Positions 56,059-64,000 of a stretch of 64,000 nt of DNA are shown piece by piece (positions within the stretch are counted from its first letter, which is position 1; each line of letters begins with the position of its first letter). The translations under genes and the position numbers were made by a program. This DNA is from Fodinicurvata sp. EGI_FJ10296 (GTDB lineage Bacteria > Pseudomonadota > Alphaproteobacteria > DSM-16000 > Inquilinaceae). The stretch is from contig NZ_JBFCVL010000003.1 in NCBI RefSeq assembly GCF_040712075.1, forward strand, positions 372,001-436,000, in the 5' to 3' direction. The notes under the pieces were generated by a model. That model searched no databases. It was not told the origin of the DNA and worked only from the letters and a program-made list of their open reading frames with translations.

Positions 56059-57195
56059 CTAGGACTGCATGATATCGCGGAACATGGCGAACCAGTCGCT
56101 TTGATGTTCGACCAGAATATCGGTGGGAATGTTCAGCAGCCGGGCGAAGTCTTCCTCGGTCTGGGGATAGGCGGGATCGCCGACCAGATCGTCGGGCCCC
56201 TCCAGTCCGGGCCGCAACGGCGGCAGGCCGAGACCCGAACACCAGGTTTCCATGTTCTCGCCGGCGAGCGCGAAGTTGACGTACTGCTTGGCCCAATAGG
56301 CTTCATTGTCGGGCAGGCCGAGCGGCACCCACAATGCGTCGGTGTCGTATTTCGCGCCTTCCTGGGGGACGGTCCAGGAAACCGGGATGCCCGCCTGCTT
56401 GGCCGACCGCGCGTTGGAGATGATCGTGCAGGCAACGTCGATCTCACCGCGCTGGAACCAGTTGGTGAAATCCGGATCCTCGCCCAGCAGCGGCTGTTGC
56501 TCGCGGAACTGGCGATAGAATTCCCAGGCCGGCTCCATGTTATCCGGAATGTCGTCCATGCTGCCGCCGCCCATGATGACCGCGACCGGCTCGAAGCCGA
56601 TGCCGTCATTATACATCGCGACCCGGCCGCGATATTGAGGATCGAGCATCACGTCCCAGCTTTGCGGCGGTCCATCGGGGAATGCTTCCTCGCGATAGGC
56701 CAAAACATAGACATAGGAATAACAGTTGACGATCGGAAAGCCTTCGAAGCCAGACGGCTGGGCAGCGCCGAGCAGGCCCTCCAGATTGGGCACGACATCG
56801 GGGGTGAGTTCGTCGCAGACGCCGCGCAACGCCGACTTGGTGGCATTGGTCGTCGTGTCCCAGTTGACGTGAATCGGCGGGACGCGGTTCTGTGCTACGG
56901 CCGCCCAGATCCTGGGCTGGACTTCATTGTCTTCGGTCAGATCGTGACGCACTGCAATTCCGGTCGCTTCCTCGAACGGACGGGACACACCCTCGGCCAG
57001 GCTTTCCGACCAGATCCCGCCCCAGGCGCGAACGATGATCTCGGAGGGCTTCGGCACATCCTCGGCGAATGCCGGACGCGGGGCAATACCAGCGCCGAGG
57101 GCGCCAAGGGCTCCCATGGATGCGGCGGACTGCACGAACCGGCGGCGCGGCATCATGAACCGCTGTTTGGGGACGAAGGGGTTTTTCGACGACAT
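56059..57195 (-). CDS. ABC transporter periplasmic binding protein, PotD-like (Tat signal)
   Basis: A 378-residue extracellular solute-binding protein of the family-1/PotD-like type. The N-terminus carries a twin-arginine signal (PRRRFVQSAASMGALGALGA, cleaved near AFA), so the protein is exported folded. AKGAGG-type ribosome site AAGGAGG lies nine bases before the ATG. Mature-protein stretches such as IIVRAWGGIWSESLAEGVSRPFEEATGI and HVNWDTTTNATKSALRG match the polyamine-type and related groups. The ligand is unknown: polyamines, opines or amino alcohols are all used by this family. It lies between the ATPase and permease genes. Confidence 0.9.
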   Translation of the reverse strand: MSSKNPFVPKQRFMMPRRRFVQSAASMGALGALGAGIAPRPAFAEDVPKPSEIIVRAWGGIWSESLAEGVSRPFEEATGIAVRHDLTEDNEVQPRIWAAVAQNRVPPIHVNWDTTTNATKSALRGVCDELTPDVVPNLEGLLGAAQPSGFEGFPIVNCYSYVYVLAYREEAFPDGPPQSWDVMLDPQYRGRVAMYNDGIGFEPVAVIMGGGSMDDIPDNMEPAWEFYRQFREQQPLLGEDPDFTNWFQRGEIDVACTIISNARSAKQAGIPVSWTVPQEGAKYDTDALWVPLGLPDNEAYWAKQYVNFALAGENMETWCSGLGLPPLRPGLEGPDDLVGDPAYPQTEEDFARLLNIPTDILVEHQSDWFAMFRDIMQS

Positions 57196-57300
57196 GGATT
57201 CAGGCCTCCTTGCTCTCAGTTGATTCCGGGTTCAGGTTTGTTCTGACGCGTTCCGGCCGATGCTGTTTCCGCGGTCCCTGGGGACGGTCCCTGGCGCAGG

Positions 57301-58437
57301 TCATTGCGGAAAGATCATGAGATCGCGGCTGTTCCAGCCGACATGGACGGCTTCGCCGGCTTTTCGCGTGCGATGTTCCAGCGGATCGTGATCGAAAACG
57401 CGCATGGCGGCGCCATCGAGATCATCGACCGAAACGGTGTAGACCACCCGGTCGCCCTCGAAGATCGCTTCGGACACCGTGGCGGCGACGACCGTGTCGA
57501 GCGACGCATGTTCATCGACAAGACGAACCTGTTCGGCCCGCAGCGCGCCATCGGCCCGGCTGCCGGCGGCGACGGCATCCGCGCTGGTCCGCCCGGTGAC
57601 GGTCCGTTGCCCGATCAGGACGGTTGCCCACCCGTCTTCGGCGGATTTCACGGTGCAGGGCAGGAAATTGGTCACGCCGATAAATCCGGCGACGAAGCGG
57701 TTGGACGGCGTTCGATAGGCGGTTTCCGGGGCTGCGGTCTGCTGAATGCGGCCATGGTCCATCACCACGACCCGATCCGACATGACGAGCGCCTCACGCT
57801 GGTCGTGCGTGACGTTGATTGTCGTGACGCCGAGTTCCTGCTGGATGCGCCGAAATTCCAACTGCATGTCTTCGCGCAGCTTTTTGTCGAGCGCGGCCAG
57901 CGGCTCGTCGAGCAGCAACAGATCCGGCTGGAAAACCAGGGCGCGGGCGATGGCGACCCGTTGCTGCTGCCCGCCCGACAGTTCGTGGATGCGACGGGCT
58001 CCGTACCCGGAAAGCTGCACCAGGTCCAGATACCGCTCGACCCTGTCGTCGATTTCGGCCGGTGGCGCCCGGCGCATCTTCAGCGGATAGGCGACATTCT
58101 GCGCGGCCGTCATGTGAGGGAAGAGCGCGAGACGCTGAAAGACCATGCCGATCGACCGCCGGTTGGGTGGCAGATCGGAAACCGCCTCGCCATTGATATG
58201 GATCTCACCCGAGGTCGGCGGCAGGAAGCCCGCGATCATGCGCAAGACCGTCGTCTTGCCCGATCCGCTAGGGCCCAGTATCGTCAGGAAATCGCCCTTC
58301 GCGACCTCGAAACGGGCGGCGTCGACCGCCAGCGTCGTGCCGAATTTCCTGGACACGCTTTCGACACGCACCATTGGTTCGGTGGTGCCGGTCGAACTGT
58401 CGGTTTCCGGCCGGCATCGGCTGCCGTCCTGCCCCAT
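57301..58437 (-). CDS. ABC transporter ATP-binding protein, PotA-like
   Basis: First gene of the transporter operon. Walker A is GPSGSGKTTVLRMIAG (about residues 54-69), the signature is [16 protein letters not shown], and Walker B is LLLDEPLAALD. A C-terminal TOBE domain (about residues 285-378) is present, with VDEHASLDTVVAATVSEAIFEGD as in PotA-like ATPases. The 378 residues are normal. A GGGGGAT stretch stands just before the ATG at 58437. The N-terminal tail of about 20 residues is extra. It pairs with the two permeases and the binding protein downstream. Confidence 0.92.
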   Translation of the reverse strand: MGQDGSRCRPETDSSTGTTEPMVRVESVSRKFGTTLAVDAARFEVAKGDFLTILGPSGSGKTTVLRMIAGFLPPTSGEIHINGEAVSDLPPNRRSIGMVFQRLALFPHMTAAQNVAYPLKMRRAPPAEIDDRVERYLDLVQLSGYGARRIHELSGGQQQRVAIARALVFQPDLLLLDEPLAALDKKLREDMQLEFRRIQQELGVTTINVTHDQREALVMSDRVVVMDHGRIQQTAAPETAYRTPSNRFVAGFIGVTNFLPCTVKSAEDGWATVLIGQRTVTGRTSADAVAAGSRADGALRAEQVRLVDEHASLDTVVAATVSEAIFEGDRVVYTVSVDDLDGAAMRVFDHDPLEHRTRKAGEAVHVGWNSRDLMIFPQ

Positions 58438-58668
58438 GGATATCCCCCTTGTCCGACCTACCCGACCGCGCGCCTGTGAATGCGCATATATGAGCGGGAA
58501 GGGATTGGAACGTCAAGGTGTGTATAGACAAGATCCGCCGGATCCCGCCGGTTGCCGATCACGCCCATTACACGCGGCAGCGATTCCTGCTACGCTCCGA
58601 TAGCCGGAATCGCGGGGTGCCATGGTCCGGCCGACTGCTCACGCTCGATCCCGAAATCGGAGACACGG

Positions 58669-59127
58669 ATGGACGGCATTGCACCGGAATCGGCAATACT
58701 GCGGGATCTCCATGCCTATTGGAAACGGCTCTGCGGCCCGGACAGACTCCCATCCCGCGCCGATATCGACCCCATCGATCTCGGACCCGCCCTGCCCCAC
58801 ATCGTATTGCTGGATGTCCTCGGCGGCAGCGACGATTTCGTCTATCGGTTGGTCGGCACCCATGTCGTCGGAGCAGCGGGCTTCGACTTCACCGGATGGA
58901 CCGTCAGCGGTTTTTTCGCCAACATGGTCGATGACGGCCGCATCGAAGAATACGCCCTGACCGTCGCCGACCAAAGGCCGCGTTACGGCCGCTACAGAAT
59001 GATCGAACAGGAGCGCAGCCACTTTTTCTATGAACGCCTGATCATGCCGCTGGCCGCTGACGGGCGAAACGTCGATATGCTGTTCTGCGGCTTTCACTTC
59101 CGTCCGGTCGATCCGGCGCAAATCTGA
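58669..59127 (+). CDS. PAS-domain protein (PAS_5 type)
   Basis: A 152-residue protein of the PAS_5 group that is largely restricted to alphaproteobacteria. Characteristic parts are LHAYWKRLCGPDRLPSRADI, then DPIDLGPALPHIVLLDV and FVYRLVGTHVVGAAGFDFTG. No output domain is attached, so it would act by protein-protein contact. The ATG at 58669 is preceded by CGGAGA. An earlier open stretch has no similarity to the family. Its ligand and partner are unknown. Confidence 0.85.
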   Translation: MDGIAPESAILRDLHAYWKRLCGPDRLPSRADIDPIDLGPALPHIVLLDVLGGSDDFVYRLVGTHVVGAAGFDFTGWTVSGFFANMVDDGRIEEYALTVADQRPRYGRYRMIEQERSHFFYERLIMPLAADGRNVDMLFCGFHFRPVDPAQI

Positions 59128-59196
59128 CATCACGGGCGACATCCGCTTTCGTCATGGCGCAAGCACCATGGCCGGACGAAGCATGAAGAGGCAGGC

Positions 59197-60387
59197 ATGG
59201 CGCGACTGTTCGGCAAGCAATACCATACCCCGGGCACGGCGCCCGGCACCTTGCGGCGTCCCAGCGAAACGACACCGCGTGACACAGGATCGCCTCCCGT
59301 TTGGCGGGCGGCGATCTTCGCCAACGGCGAGTGCGATTCCCTTACTCTTTCCGGTGCCGATGAGCTTGGCGCCCTGACGCTGCATCCAGCCGGCAAGGCT
59401 TCTGCTCCAGCCAAGCCCGGCGAGCTGGCGGGAGCCGGACCTGCGGGCGCCAGTCTGACATGGGTCGACATTCAAGGAACGCCCTCGGCGGATGATCTGC
59501 ACCTCATCGGCACGCAGTTCGGATTGCATCCGCTGGCCCAGGAAGACGTCCTCAATGGCGGCCAGCGGCCGAAAGCGGAATCGTTCGGTGAAATTCTCGC
59601 TGTTACCCTTGGTATACCGACCGAAGACGAAGACCGGTCAATCTCGATCCGCCAGTTGTCCATTTTTGTCGGCGACGGCTTCGTGCTGAGCATCGTCGGC
59701 GGTTTTGTTCTCGGCTCCGGGGCCGAAAGCGCCCGCTCTTCCGGCGATGACCCGTTCGCGGAGACGAGGCGGCGACTGGCGGCGCCAGGTTCTGCGACGC
59801 AACCGACGACCGAGCATATATTATATGCGCTTATCGACGCCGCCGTCGACCACGCCTTCCCCGCCCTCGACACCATCGGGGAGCGCATCGAATCGCTGGA
59901 ACTCGCAATACTGGAGCGCCCGGACAACAGAACGCTCGAAGATCTTCATGCCATCAAACGCGAATTGATCATCCTTCGGCGGCACCTGTGGCCGACGCGC
60001 GATGTCATCAACCAGTTGCTGCGCGATCACGCCGAGCGGTTCACGGGCGACACGCTGATCTGGATGCGCGATGTCTACGATCACACGATCCAGATCATGG
60101 ACCTGATCGAAAGCTATCGCGATATGACGGCCAGCCTGCTGGATGTGTATCTTTCCAGCATGAGCAACCGGACCAACGAGAGCATGCGCACGCTGACCGT
60201 CATCGCGACGATCTTCATGCCGCTGACATTCATCGTCGGCGTCTATGGCATGAATTTTCATAATCCCGACAGCCCCTTCGCCATGCCCGAACTCACATCC
60301 TATTATGGCTATCCGCTGGTCTGGCTCTTCATGGCCCTGTTGGCCGGGGTCATGATCTGGTTGTTCAAGCGCAACCGCTGGTTCTAA
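59197..60387 (+). CDS. corA: CorA-family magnesium/divalent cation channel
   Basis: Pentameric inner-membrane channel for magnesium and sometimes cobalt or zinc. The large cytoplasmic domain is residues 1-330, the long stalk helix includes RDVYDHTIQIMDLIESYRDM, and two C-terminal membrane helices hold the selectivity motif YGMNFH (about residues 346-351) and MPEL in the periplasmic loop. A short basic tail (FKRNRWF) ends the protein, as in CorA. At 396 residues it is slightly longer than E. coli CorA because of an extra N-terminal part. Export-type ZntB relatives share this fold, so the direction of transport is not proven. Confidence 0.9.
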   Translation: MARLFGKQYHTPGTAPGTLRRPSETTPRDTGSPPVWRAAIFANGECDSLTLSGADELGALTLHPAGKASAPAKPGELAGAGPAGASLTWVDIQGTPSADDLHLIGTQFGLHPLAQEDVLNGGQRPKAESFGEILAVTLGIPTEDEDRSISIRQLSIFVGDGFVLSIVGGFVLGSGAESARSSGDDPFAETRRRLAAPGSATQPTTEHILYALIDAAVDHAFPALDTIGERIESLELAILERPDNRTLEDLHAIKRELIILRRHLWPTRDVINQLLRDHAERFTGDTLIWMRDVYDHTIQIMDLIESYRDMTASLLDVYLSSMSNRTNESMRTLTVIATIFMPLTFIVGVYGMNFHNPDSPFAMPELTSYYGYPLVWLFMALLAGVMIWLFKRNRWF

Positions 60388-60552
60388 TGCTTTTGAATAT
60401 ATTGCAAACAAAAGTTTCGGAAACCGATCGTCGGTTGGGTATACGTGGGTATCGAATAGCGGATGGAAACCGTCGGCGCGCTCAACGCGGCGTTGCCAGC
60501 GACACCGGATATCGGTGGGGACGGACCTCTGCAGCATCGGTATCGAGGAGCC

Positions 60553-61722
60553 ATGAACGTGCCGCAGACCGACTACAATGAACCCCTGGAAAGTGAGCAG
60601 ACAGCCGGTCCCGACGCCGTCGAGGCGTTTCTGGCGGCTTTGGTGCGCCGTTTCGGTGCCGGGGCGACGACGGCGATGGCGACCGCTGTCGGCACGGTCG
60701 CATCGTTTCTGGTCAGTTGGGCGATCTGTACAGCTCTGGGCTTTCGCGTCTGGGGCAACGTCATGGCGATGACCATGCCGATCGTCGTACCGCTCATCGT
60801 CGGGCCGCCGTTCACCTATGTTTATCTGCGCGCGGTCGCACGCCTCGACACGCTGGCAGAGGAGCGCCGGGCGGCGCTCGCGGCGGCGCACCGCGCGAAC
60901 GAGGCGCGGCTTCATTTTTTTGCCAGTGTCAGTCACGATCTGCGGACGCCGCTCAACGCCGTCATCGGCTTTTCCGAGATCATGCAGACGGAGGCCTTCG
61001 GGCCTGTCGGCCATCCGAAGTATCGGGAATATGTTGGCGAGATCAAGCGCAGCGGGACGCATCTCCTCGACCTCGTCAACGATCTGTTGACCGTCGCAGA
61101 GGTGACATCTTCCGATCGCCGGGTCGACGTCACGACTCTGCATCCGCGCCCCATCGTCCGGGACCTTCTGGCCACGGCCATGATCCGGGCACGCGACAGC
61201 GGTGTGCGCCTGCGCGTGTCTGCCCCGCGCAAGCTTCCCCGGTTTCTGGGCAATCGTCAGTGCGTCCGGCAAGTCCTCCTCAATCTTCTGGGCAACGCTT
61301 TCAAATTCACGCCAAAGGGGCGGCGCGTCGATCTTACAGTCCATGTGGATGGCCAGGGGCGAACGACGTTCGAAATCCTCGATCAAGGTCCCGGGATCCC
61401 GTTGGCCGTGGCCGAAGCAATCGGCCAGCCCTTCCTCCACGCCGGATCCGGCGAACGCCAGAGCGGCGCCGGCTTCGGTCTGGGCCTGTCAATCGCAAAA
61501 TCTCTTTGCGATGCCATGGGCGCTGAACTATCCCTGACCAATGAACCTCAGGGCGGCACCAGAGCCTGCGTCTCGTTCCCGCCGTCATTGCAGCAGCGCC
61601 TTGCGCAGCCGGACGACAGTCCGATAAACCTTTCGGACACGGGGCCGGAACCCTGCCTGCCCCCCGCCGCCATTTCCGGCGGCGCCTTCAACGGAAAGCC
61701 AGACCGTGTCGCCGCTCTCTGA
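60553..61722 (+). CDS. Membrane-bound sensor histidine kinase
   Basis: Two membrane helices (about residues 38-62 and 70-92) with almost no periplasmic loop, then a short coiled linker, a HisKA domain (FFASVSHDLRTPLNAVIGFSE, phosphoacceptor His128), and an HATPase with NLLGNAFKFTP, DQGPGIP and GFGLGLSIAKSL. A proline-rich tail of about 40 residues closes the protein. The start at 60553 is favoured by GAGGAG just before it; an ATG at 60463 is also in frame. No response regulator is adjacent. The stop codon lies 17 bases inside the next gene, suggesting coupling to the APH-fold protein. Confidence 0.9.
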   Translation: MNVPQTDYNEPLESEQTAGPDAVEAFLAALVRRFGAGATTAMATAVGTVASFLVSWAICTALGFRVWGNVMAMTMPIVVPLIVGPPFTYVYLRAVARLDTLAEERRAALAAAHRANEARLHFFASVSHDLRTPLNAVIGFSEIMQTEAFGPVGHPKYREYVGEIKRSGTHLLDLVNDLLTVAEVTSSDRRVDVTTLHPRPIVRDLLATAMIRARDSGVRLRVSAPRKLPRFLGNRQCVRQVLLNLLGNAFKFTPKGRRVDLTVHVDGQGRTTFEILDQGPGIPLAVAEAIGQPFLHAGSGERQSGAGFGLGLSIAKSLCDAMGAELSLTNEPQGGTRACVSFPPSLQQRLAQPDDSPINLSDTGPEPCLPPAAISGGAFNGKPDRVAAL

Positions 61723-63139
61723 CAGTCATCGCCCGCCGCCAACGCCCTCATCGCCATCGCCTTCACCTACTGCCGAGGCCCGGCGCCTGGTTATCGCAGG
61801 TGAGATCGACGCCGCACAAAACGTGCTGGCGGCTCTCATCGGCGAAGCGTTTGATCTCGATGTCGCGCAGGTATCGATCAACCGCGACGGCTACAGCCTG
61901 AATTCGCTGAACGGAACGGTCATGACCGGTCCCGGCGCCGCCTATTTCTTCAAGTTTCACCAGGAAGAGGACGAAGCAGCGGGACTGGACGAATATTATC
62001 GCGCAGATCTGCTTGCGACTGCCGGGTACCCGGTCGACCAGCCATCGCATGCATCGACCGAGGTGGGCCGCCAGATCCTCCTCTATCCGCTGCGCCAGAC
62101 ACCACGTCTCGCCGACCTCTGTGTGGCAGCGGAAGGGCATGAACCGGTCATTCCGGCCGACGATCTGACCGGGGCGCAAGCCGCGCTCGACCGGCAGGTC
62201 GGCGCCATCATGCTGGAAACGCTGCACATGGCCCCGACGGGAACGGCAGCGGCGGAACCGATCCATCAGCTTTTCCACCACCGTCTCGCACGCGCGCCTT
62301 TCGCCCGCGAGCCAGGTGGGCGGCTGGCCCGGTTTTATCAGGATCGGCCGGTCGAGCTTCCGACAGTGGGAACGGACAGGCGCTGTATCGGATGGGATGA
62401 TTTCGCCGCCGCGCGCTGGATCATCAACGGTGTGGAACGCCGCGACACGGTCGCAACGGTTGTTCAACGCTCACTTGTGAGCCTGCACCCGGACCGGTTC
62501 GATGGCGGCCCGGCAGTAACCGCCCATGGCGACGCCCACAACGCCAATGTCTGGTACGATAACGGCCGACTCGTCTATTTCGATCCGGCCTTCGCAGGCC
62601 GCCACGTGCCGGCCCTGCTGGCCGAAATCAAGGCAACCTTCCACAACATCTTCGCCCACCCGTTCTGGCTCTACCATCCGTCCCGGTCAACCGTGTCGGT
62701 GACGGCCGACTACGCCGATGGCGTTATCACGGTGTCGCATGACTGGACGCTGACACCGCTGCGCGCGGCGTTCCTGGACAGCAAGATACGCCATGTCTGG
62801 CAGCCGCTGATCAGGGCGCTCGACCAGAAGAATGCCCTGGCACCCGATTGGCTGGATATCGTCATGCTGGCGATGTTCTGCTGCCCCACGCTCGTCCTGC
62901 CGCTGACTCCCAATCCGCCGCCGGGTTTCCCGCCGTCCCATACCGCGAGCACCGCGCTGCTGGGATGGGCGATCGCCATGGCGTTCGCAAGCCCGCCCGC
63001 CAACGCCAGTGGCGATCCCGTCGGCGACCCGGTGGAGATCTTCCGAAATGCCCTGACCGGTTGCCGCAATCCCGGTAAGGTTCACTACTTCGGAAAACTC
63101 TGCCGTCCGGACCAGATGGTACAGTGGCCAGGGGCATGA
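61706..63139 (+). CDS. Aminoglycoside-phosphotransferase-fold kinase-like protein
   Basis: A 477-residue cytoplasmic protein starting on a GTG inside the end of the kinase gene. The catalytic loop of the APH/choline-kinase fold is VTAHGDAHNANVWYDNG (Asp276, Asn281), the metal Asp follows in VYFDPAFAGRH (Asp293), and AAYFFKFHQEEDEAA near residue 80 holds a candidate ATP lysine. The N-terminal 22 residues are Ser/Pro-rich. The C-terminal 130 residues do not resemble the standard fold. The substrate is unknown; antibiotic phosphorylation should not be assumed because this fold also acts on sugars, amino alcohols and proteins. Confidence 0.72.
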   Translation: MSPLSDSHRPPPTPSSPSPSPTAEARRLVIAGEIDAAQNVLAALIGEAFDLDVAQVSINRDGYSLNSLNGTVMTGPGAAYFFKFHQEEDEAAGLDEYYRADLLATAGYPVDQPSHASTEVGRQILLYPLRQTPRLADLCVAAEGHEPVIPADDLTGAQAALDRQVGAIMLETLHMAPTGTAAAEPIHQLFHHRLARAPFAREPGGRLARFYQDRPVELPTVGTDRRCIGWDDFAAARWIINGVERRDTVATVVQRSLVSLHPDRFDGGPAVTAHGDAHNANVWYDNGRLVYFDPAFAGRHVPALLAEIKATFHNIFAHPFWLYHPSRSTVSVTADYADGVITVSHDWTLTPLRAAFLDSKIRHVWQPLIRALDQKNALAPDWLDIVMLAMFCCPTLVLPLTPNPPPGFPPSHTASTALLGWAIAMAFASPPANASGDPVGDPVEIFRNALTGCRNPGKVHYFGKLCRPDQMVQWPGA

Positions 63140-63149
63140 CGCCGCCTGA

Positions 63150-63881
63150 TCATTTGAGCAAGGGGCCGTCGTGATCAAGATAGGTTTTATCGAAATCCGC
63201 GAGCAACATCAGACCTTCGAGATCGTGGATTCTGACCTGCCCATGCTGAAACGTAACCAGGCTATCCTCACGCAATTCGCGCAGCACGCGGTTGACGTGA
63301 ACGGCGGTGAGGCCCAGCACATCTGCCAACAGATTTTGCGACAGCGGACAATCATATGCTGAAGTCGACCCTAGGCCGACAAGCTTAAGCCGAGCGCCGA
63401 GTTCGAGTAAAAAGTGAGCGGTGCGCTCCTTTGCATCCCGCCGTCCGATACCCACCAGATGCTCAACCACCATCGCTTCATCCCGCGACGCGGCCCACAA
63501 CACGGCGGTTGCAAGACGGGGCGTCCTGCTGAACATTTCGAGCAGATCATTGGCAAGAACCTCCGACGCCTCAACCCTGGTGACGGGCTCGACGTTGTGA
63601 TCGGCGGTGCGGAACAGCACCGATCGAAGACCTAGAAAGTCGCCGGGTATCTGGAAATCGACGATCTGACGTGTGCCGTCCGATAGAATCTTGTAGGAAC
63701 AAACCCAGCCTGAGGCCAGAATATAGGCGGATTGATTGGTCTGACCTTGATGCACCATGTCGCGACCGGCCGGGAACACCTTGCGACGACCATGCAACAG
63801 TTCCAGGGCTGAAATTTCCTCTTGGGAAAGGGCGACAAAAGCTCCGAGTTTCCGCGCCAAGGGGCTTTGAAGGGGAGTCAA
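63150..63881 (-). CDS. Crp/Fnr-family transcription regulator
   Basis: A 243-residue regulator with an N-terminal cNMP-like beta-barrel (KVFPAGRDMVHQGQTNQSAYIL, then LSDGTRQIVDFQIPGDFLGL), a dimer helix, and a C-terminal winged helix (CPLSQNLLADVLGLTAVHVNRVLRELRE). It lacks the cluster of N-terminal cysteines of FNR and the cAMP-binding Arg-Ser motif of CRP, so the ligand is unknown. The chosen start is a TTG at 63881 with AAGGAG eight bases upstream, giving MTPLQSPLARKLGAF, the usual beginning for this subgroup. The frame stays open to 63992 without conserved residues. Confidence 0.85.
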   Translation of the reverse strand: MTPLQSPLARKLGAFVALSQEEISALELLHGRRKVFPAGRDMVHQGQTNQSAYILASGWVCSYKILSDGTRQIVDFQIPGDFLGLRSVLFRTADHNVEPVTRVEASEVLANDLLEMFSRTPRLATAVLWAASRDEAMVVEHLVGIGRRDAKERTAHFLLELGARLKLVGLGSTSAYDCPLSQNLLADVLGLTAVHVNRVLRELREDSLVTFQHGQVRIHDLEGLMLLADFDKTYLDHDGPLLK

Positions 63882-63928
63882 TATTGGCACTCCTTGGACG
63901 TTAATTTCGTCATTGACAGCCAAATGAA

Positions 63929-63959
63929 AATAGACAGGAAAGTGTCTTTTATTTGTCAA
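63929..63959 (-). promoter_or_regulatory. Possible promoter of the Crp/Fnr gene
   Basis: On the minus strand, a perfect TTGACA at 63954-63959 is followed 19 bases later by TCTATT (63929-63934). The spacing is long, and TGTCTA at 17 bases is the alternative. The region is AT-rich compared with its flanks. The leader to the TTG start is about 40 bases. Confidence 0.35.
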
Positions 63960-64000
63960 TTCGATCCGGAAAACTGGCCTTACGCAGTGCACGATATCAT

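Noticed and set aside
59821-61440. A 539-codon minus-strand frame opposite corA and the histidine kinase
   Set aside because: It spans two well-supported genes and the gap between them, with no protein family resemblance.
61706-63139. Antibiotic resistance gene
   Set aside because: The APH-fold motifs do not point to any known aminoglycoside-modifying subgroup, and the length and C-terminal part differ.

Overview
This window is chromosomal DNA from a GC-rich alphaproteobacterium. The evidence is gene content: a PAS_5-type PAS protein, long PstC and PstA subunits with N-terminal extensions, TAXI-type TRAP transport, a fused TRAP permease with a DUF3394 tail, RlmJ, and an Mrp/Mbh-like membrane complex. 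A Rhodospirillales-like lineage is my inference, not something the sequence proves. I saw no rRNA or tRNA genes, CRISPR array, transposase, phage gene or plasmid gene. Codon use looks even throughout, so this reads as core genome with some accessory metabolism.

Layout. 1-7.3 kb: nucleoside salvage, with cdd (cut by the window edge), purine nucleoside phosphorylase, a PAS histidine kinase, deoC, deoA, a DMT-family permease and adenosine deaminase. 7.3-9.5 kb: small proteins, oxyR and a glyoxalase-fold protein. 9.5-16.1 kb: tamA-tamB for outer-membrane assembly. 16.4-18.3 kb: typA. 18.3-18.8 kb: non-coding DNA with palindromic repeats. 18.8-20.8 kb: leuA behind what looks like a complete transcription attenuator. 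21-30.2 kb: housekeeping and redox genes (PPOX-fold protein, a truncated kinase-like protein, YqgE, DsbD-like reductase, peroxiredoxin, RlmJ, an OmpA-like lipoprotein, Gpt, Nudix). 30.2-34.1 kb: TAXI TRAP transporter. 34.5-41.9 kb: eight-gene Mrp/Mbh-like ion-translocating complex. 42-48.3 kb: pstSCAB-phoU-phoB, divergent from the Mrp-like operon, with a PHO box in the shared region. 48.3-50.1 kb: two tandem cNMP-FHA proteins. 50.4-52.8 kb: SDR, UDP-sugar epimerase and macrodomain genes. 52.8-58.4 kb: a PotABCD-like ABC operon ending in a divergent HisD-family dehydrogenase. 58.7-63.9 kb: PAS protein, CorA, a membrane histidine kinase overlapping an APH-fold kinase, and a Crp/Fnr regulator.

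How the parts work together. The first cluster takes nucleosides apart to bases and deoxyribose phosphate and on to central metabolism. The pst operon imports phosphate and carries its own response regulator, but no phoR is in view. All three importers with a periplasmic binding protein (pst, TAXI-TRAP, Pot-like ABC) have a strong hairpin directly after the binding-protein gene, which would make more binding protein than permease.

The strongest candidates for something new are: the Mrp-like complex, which has the archaeal mbh gene order, a fused MbhD/E/F-like subunit and three antiporter-type subunits, one of which lacks the usual TM5 glutamate; the nearly leaderless leuA leader peptide; the tandem cNMP-FHA proteins; the kinase-like protein that lacks its phosphoacceptor helix; and the HisD paralogue with altered metal ligands.
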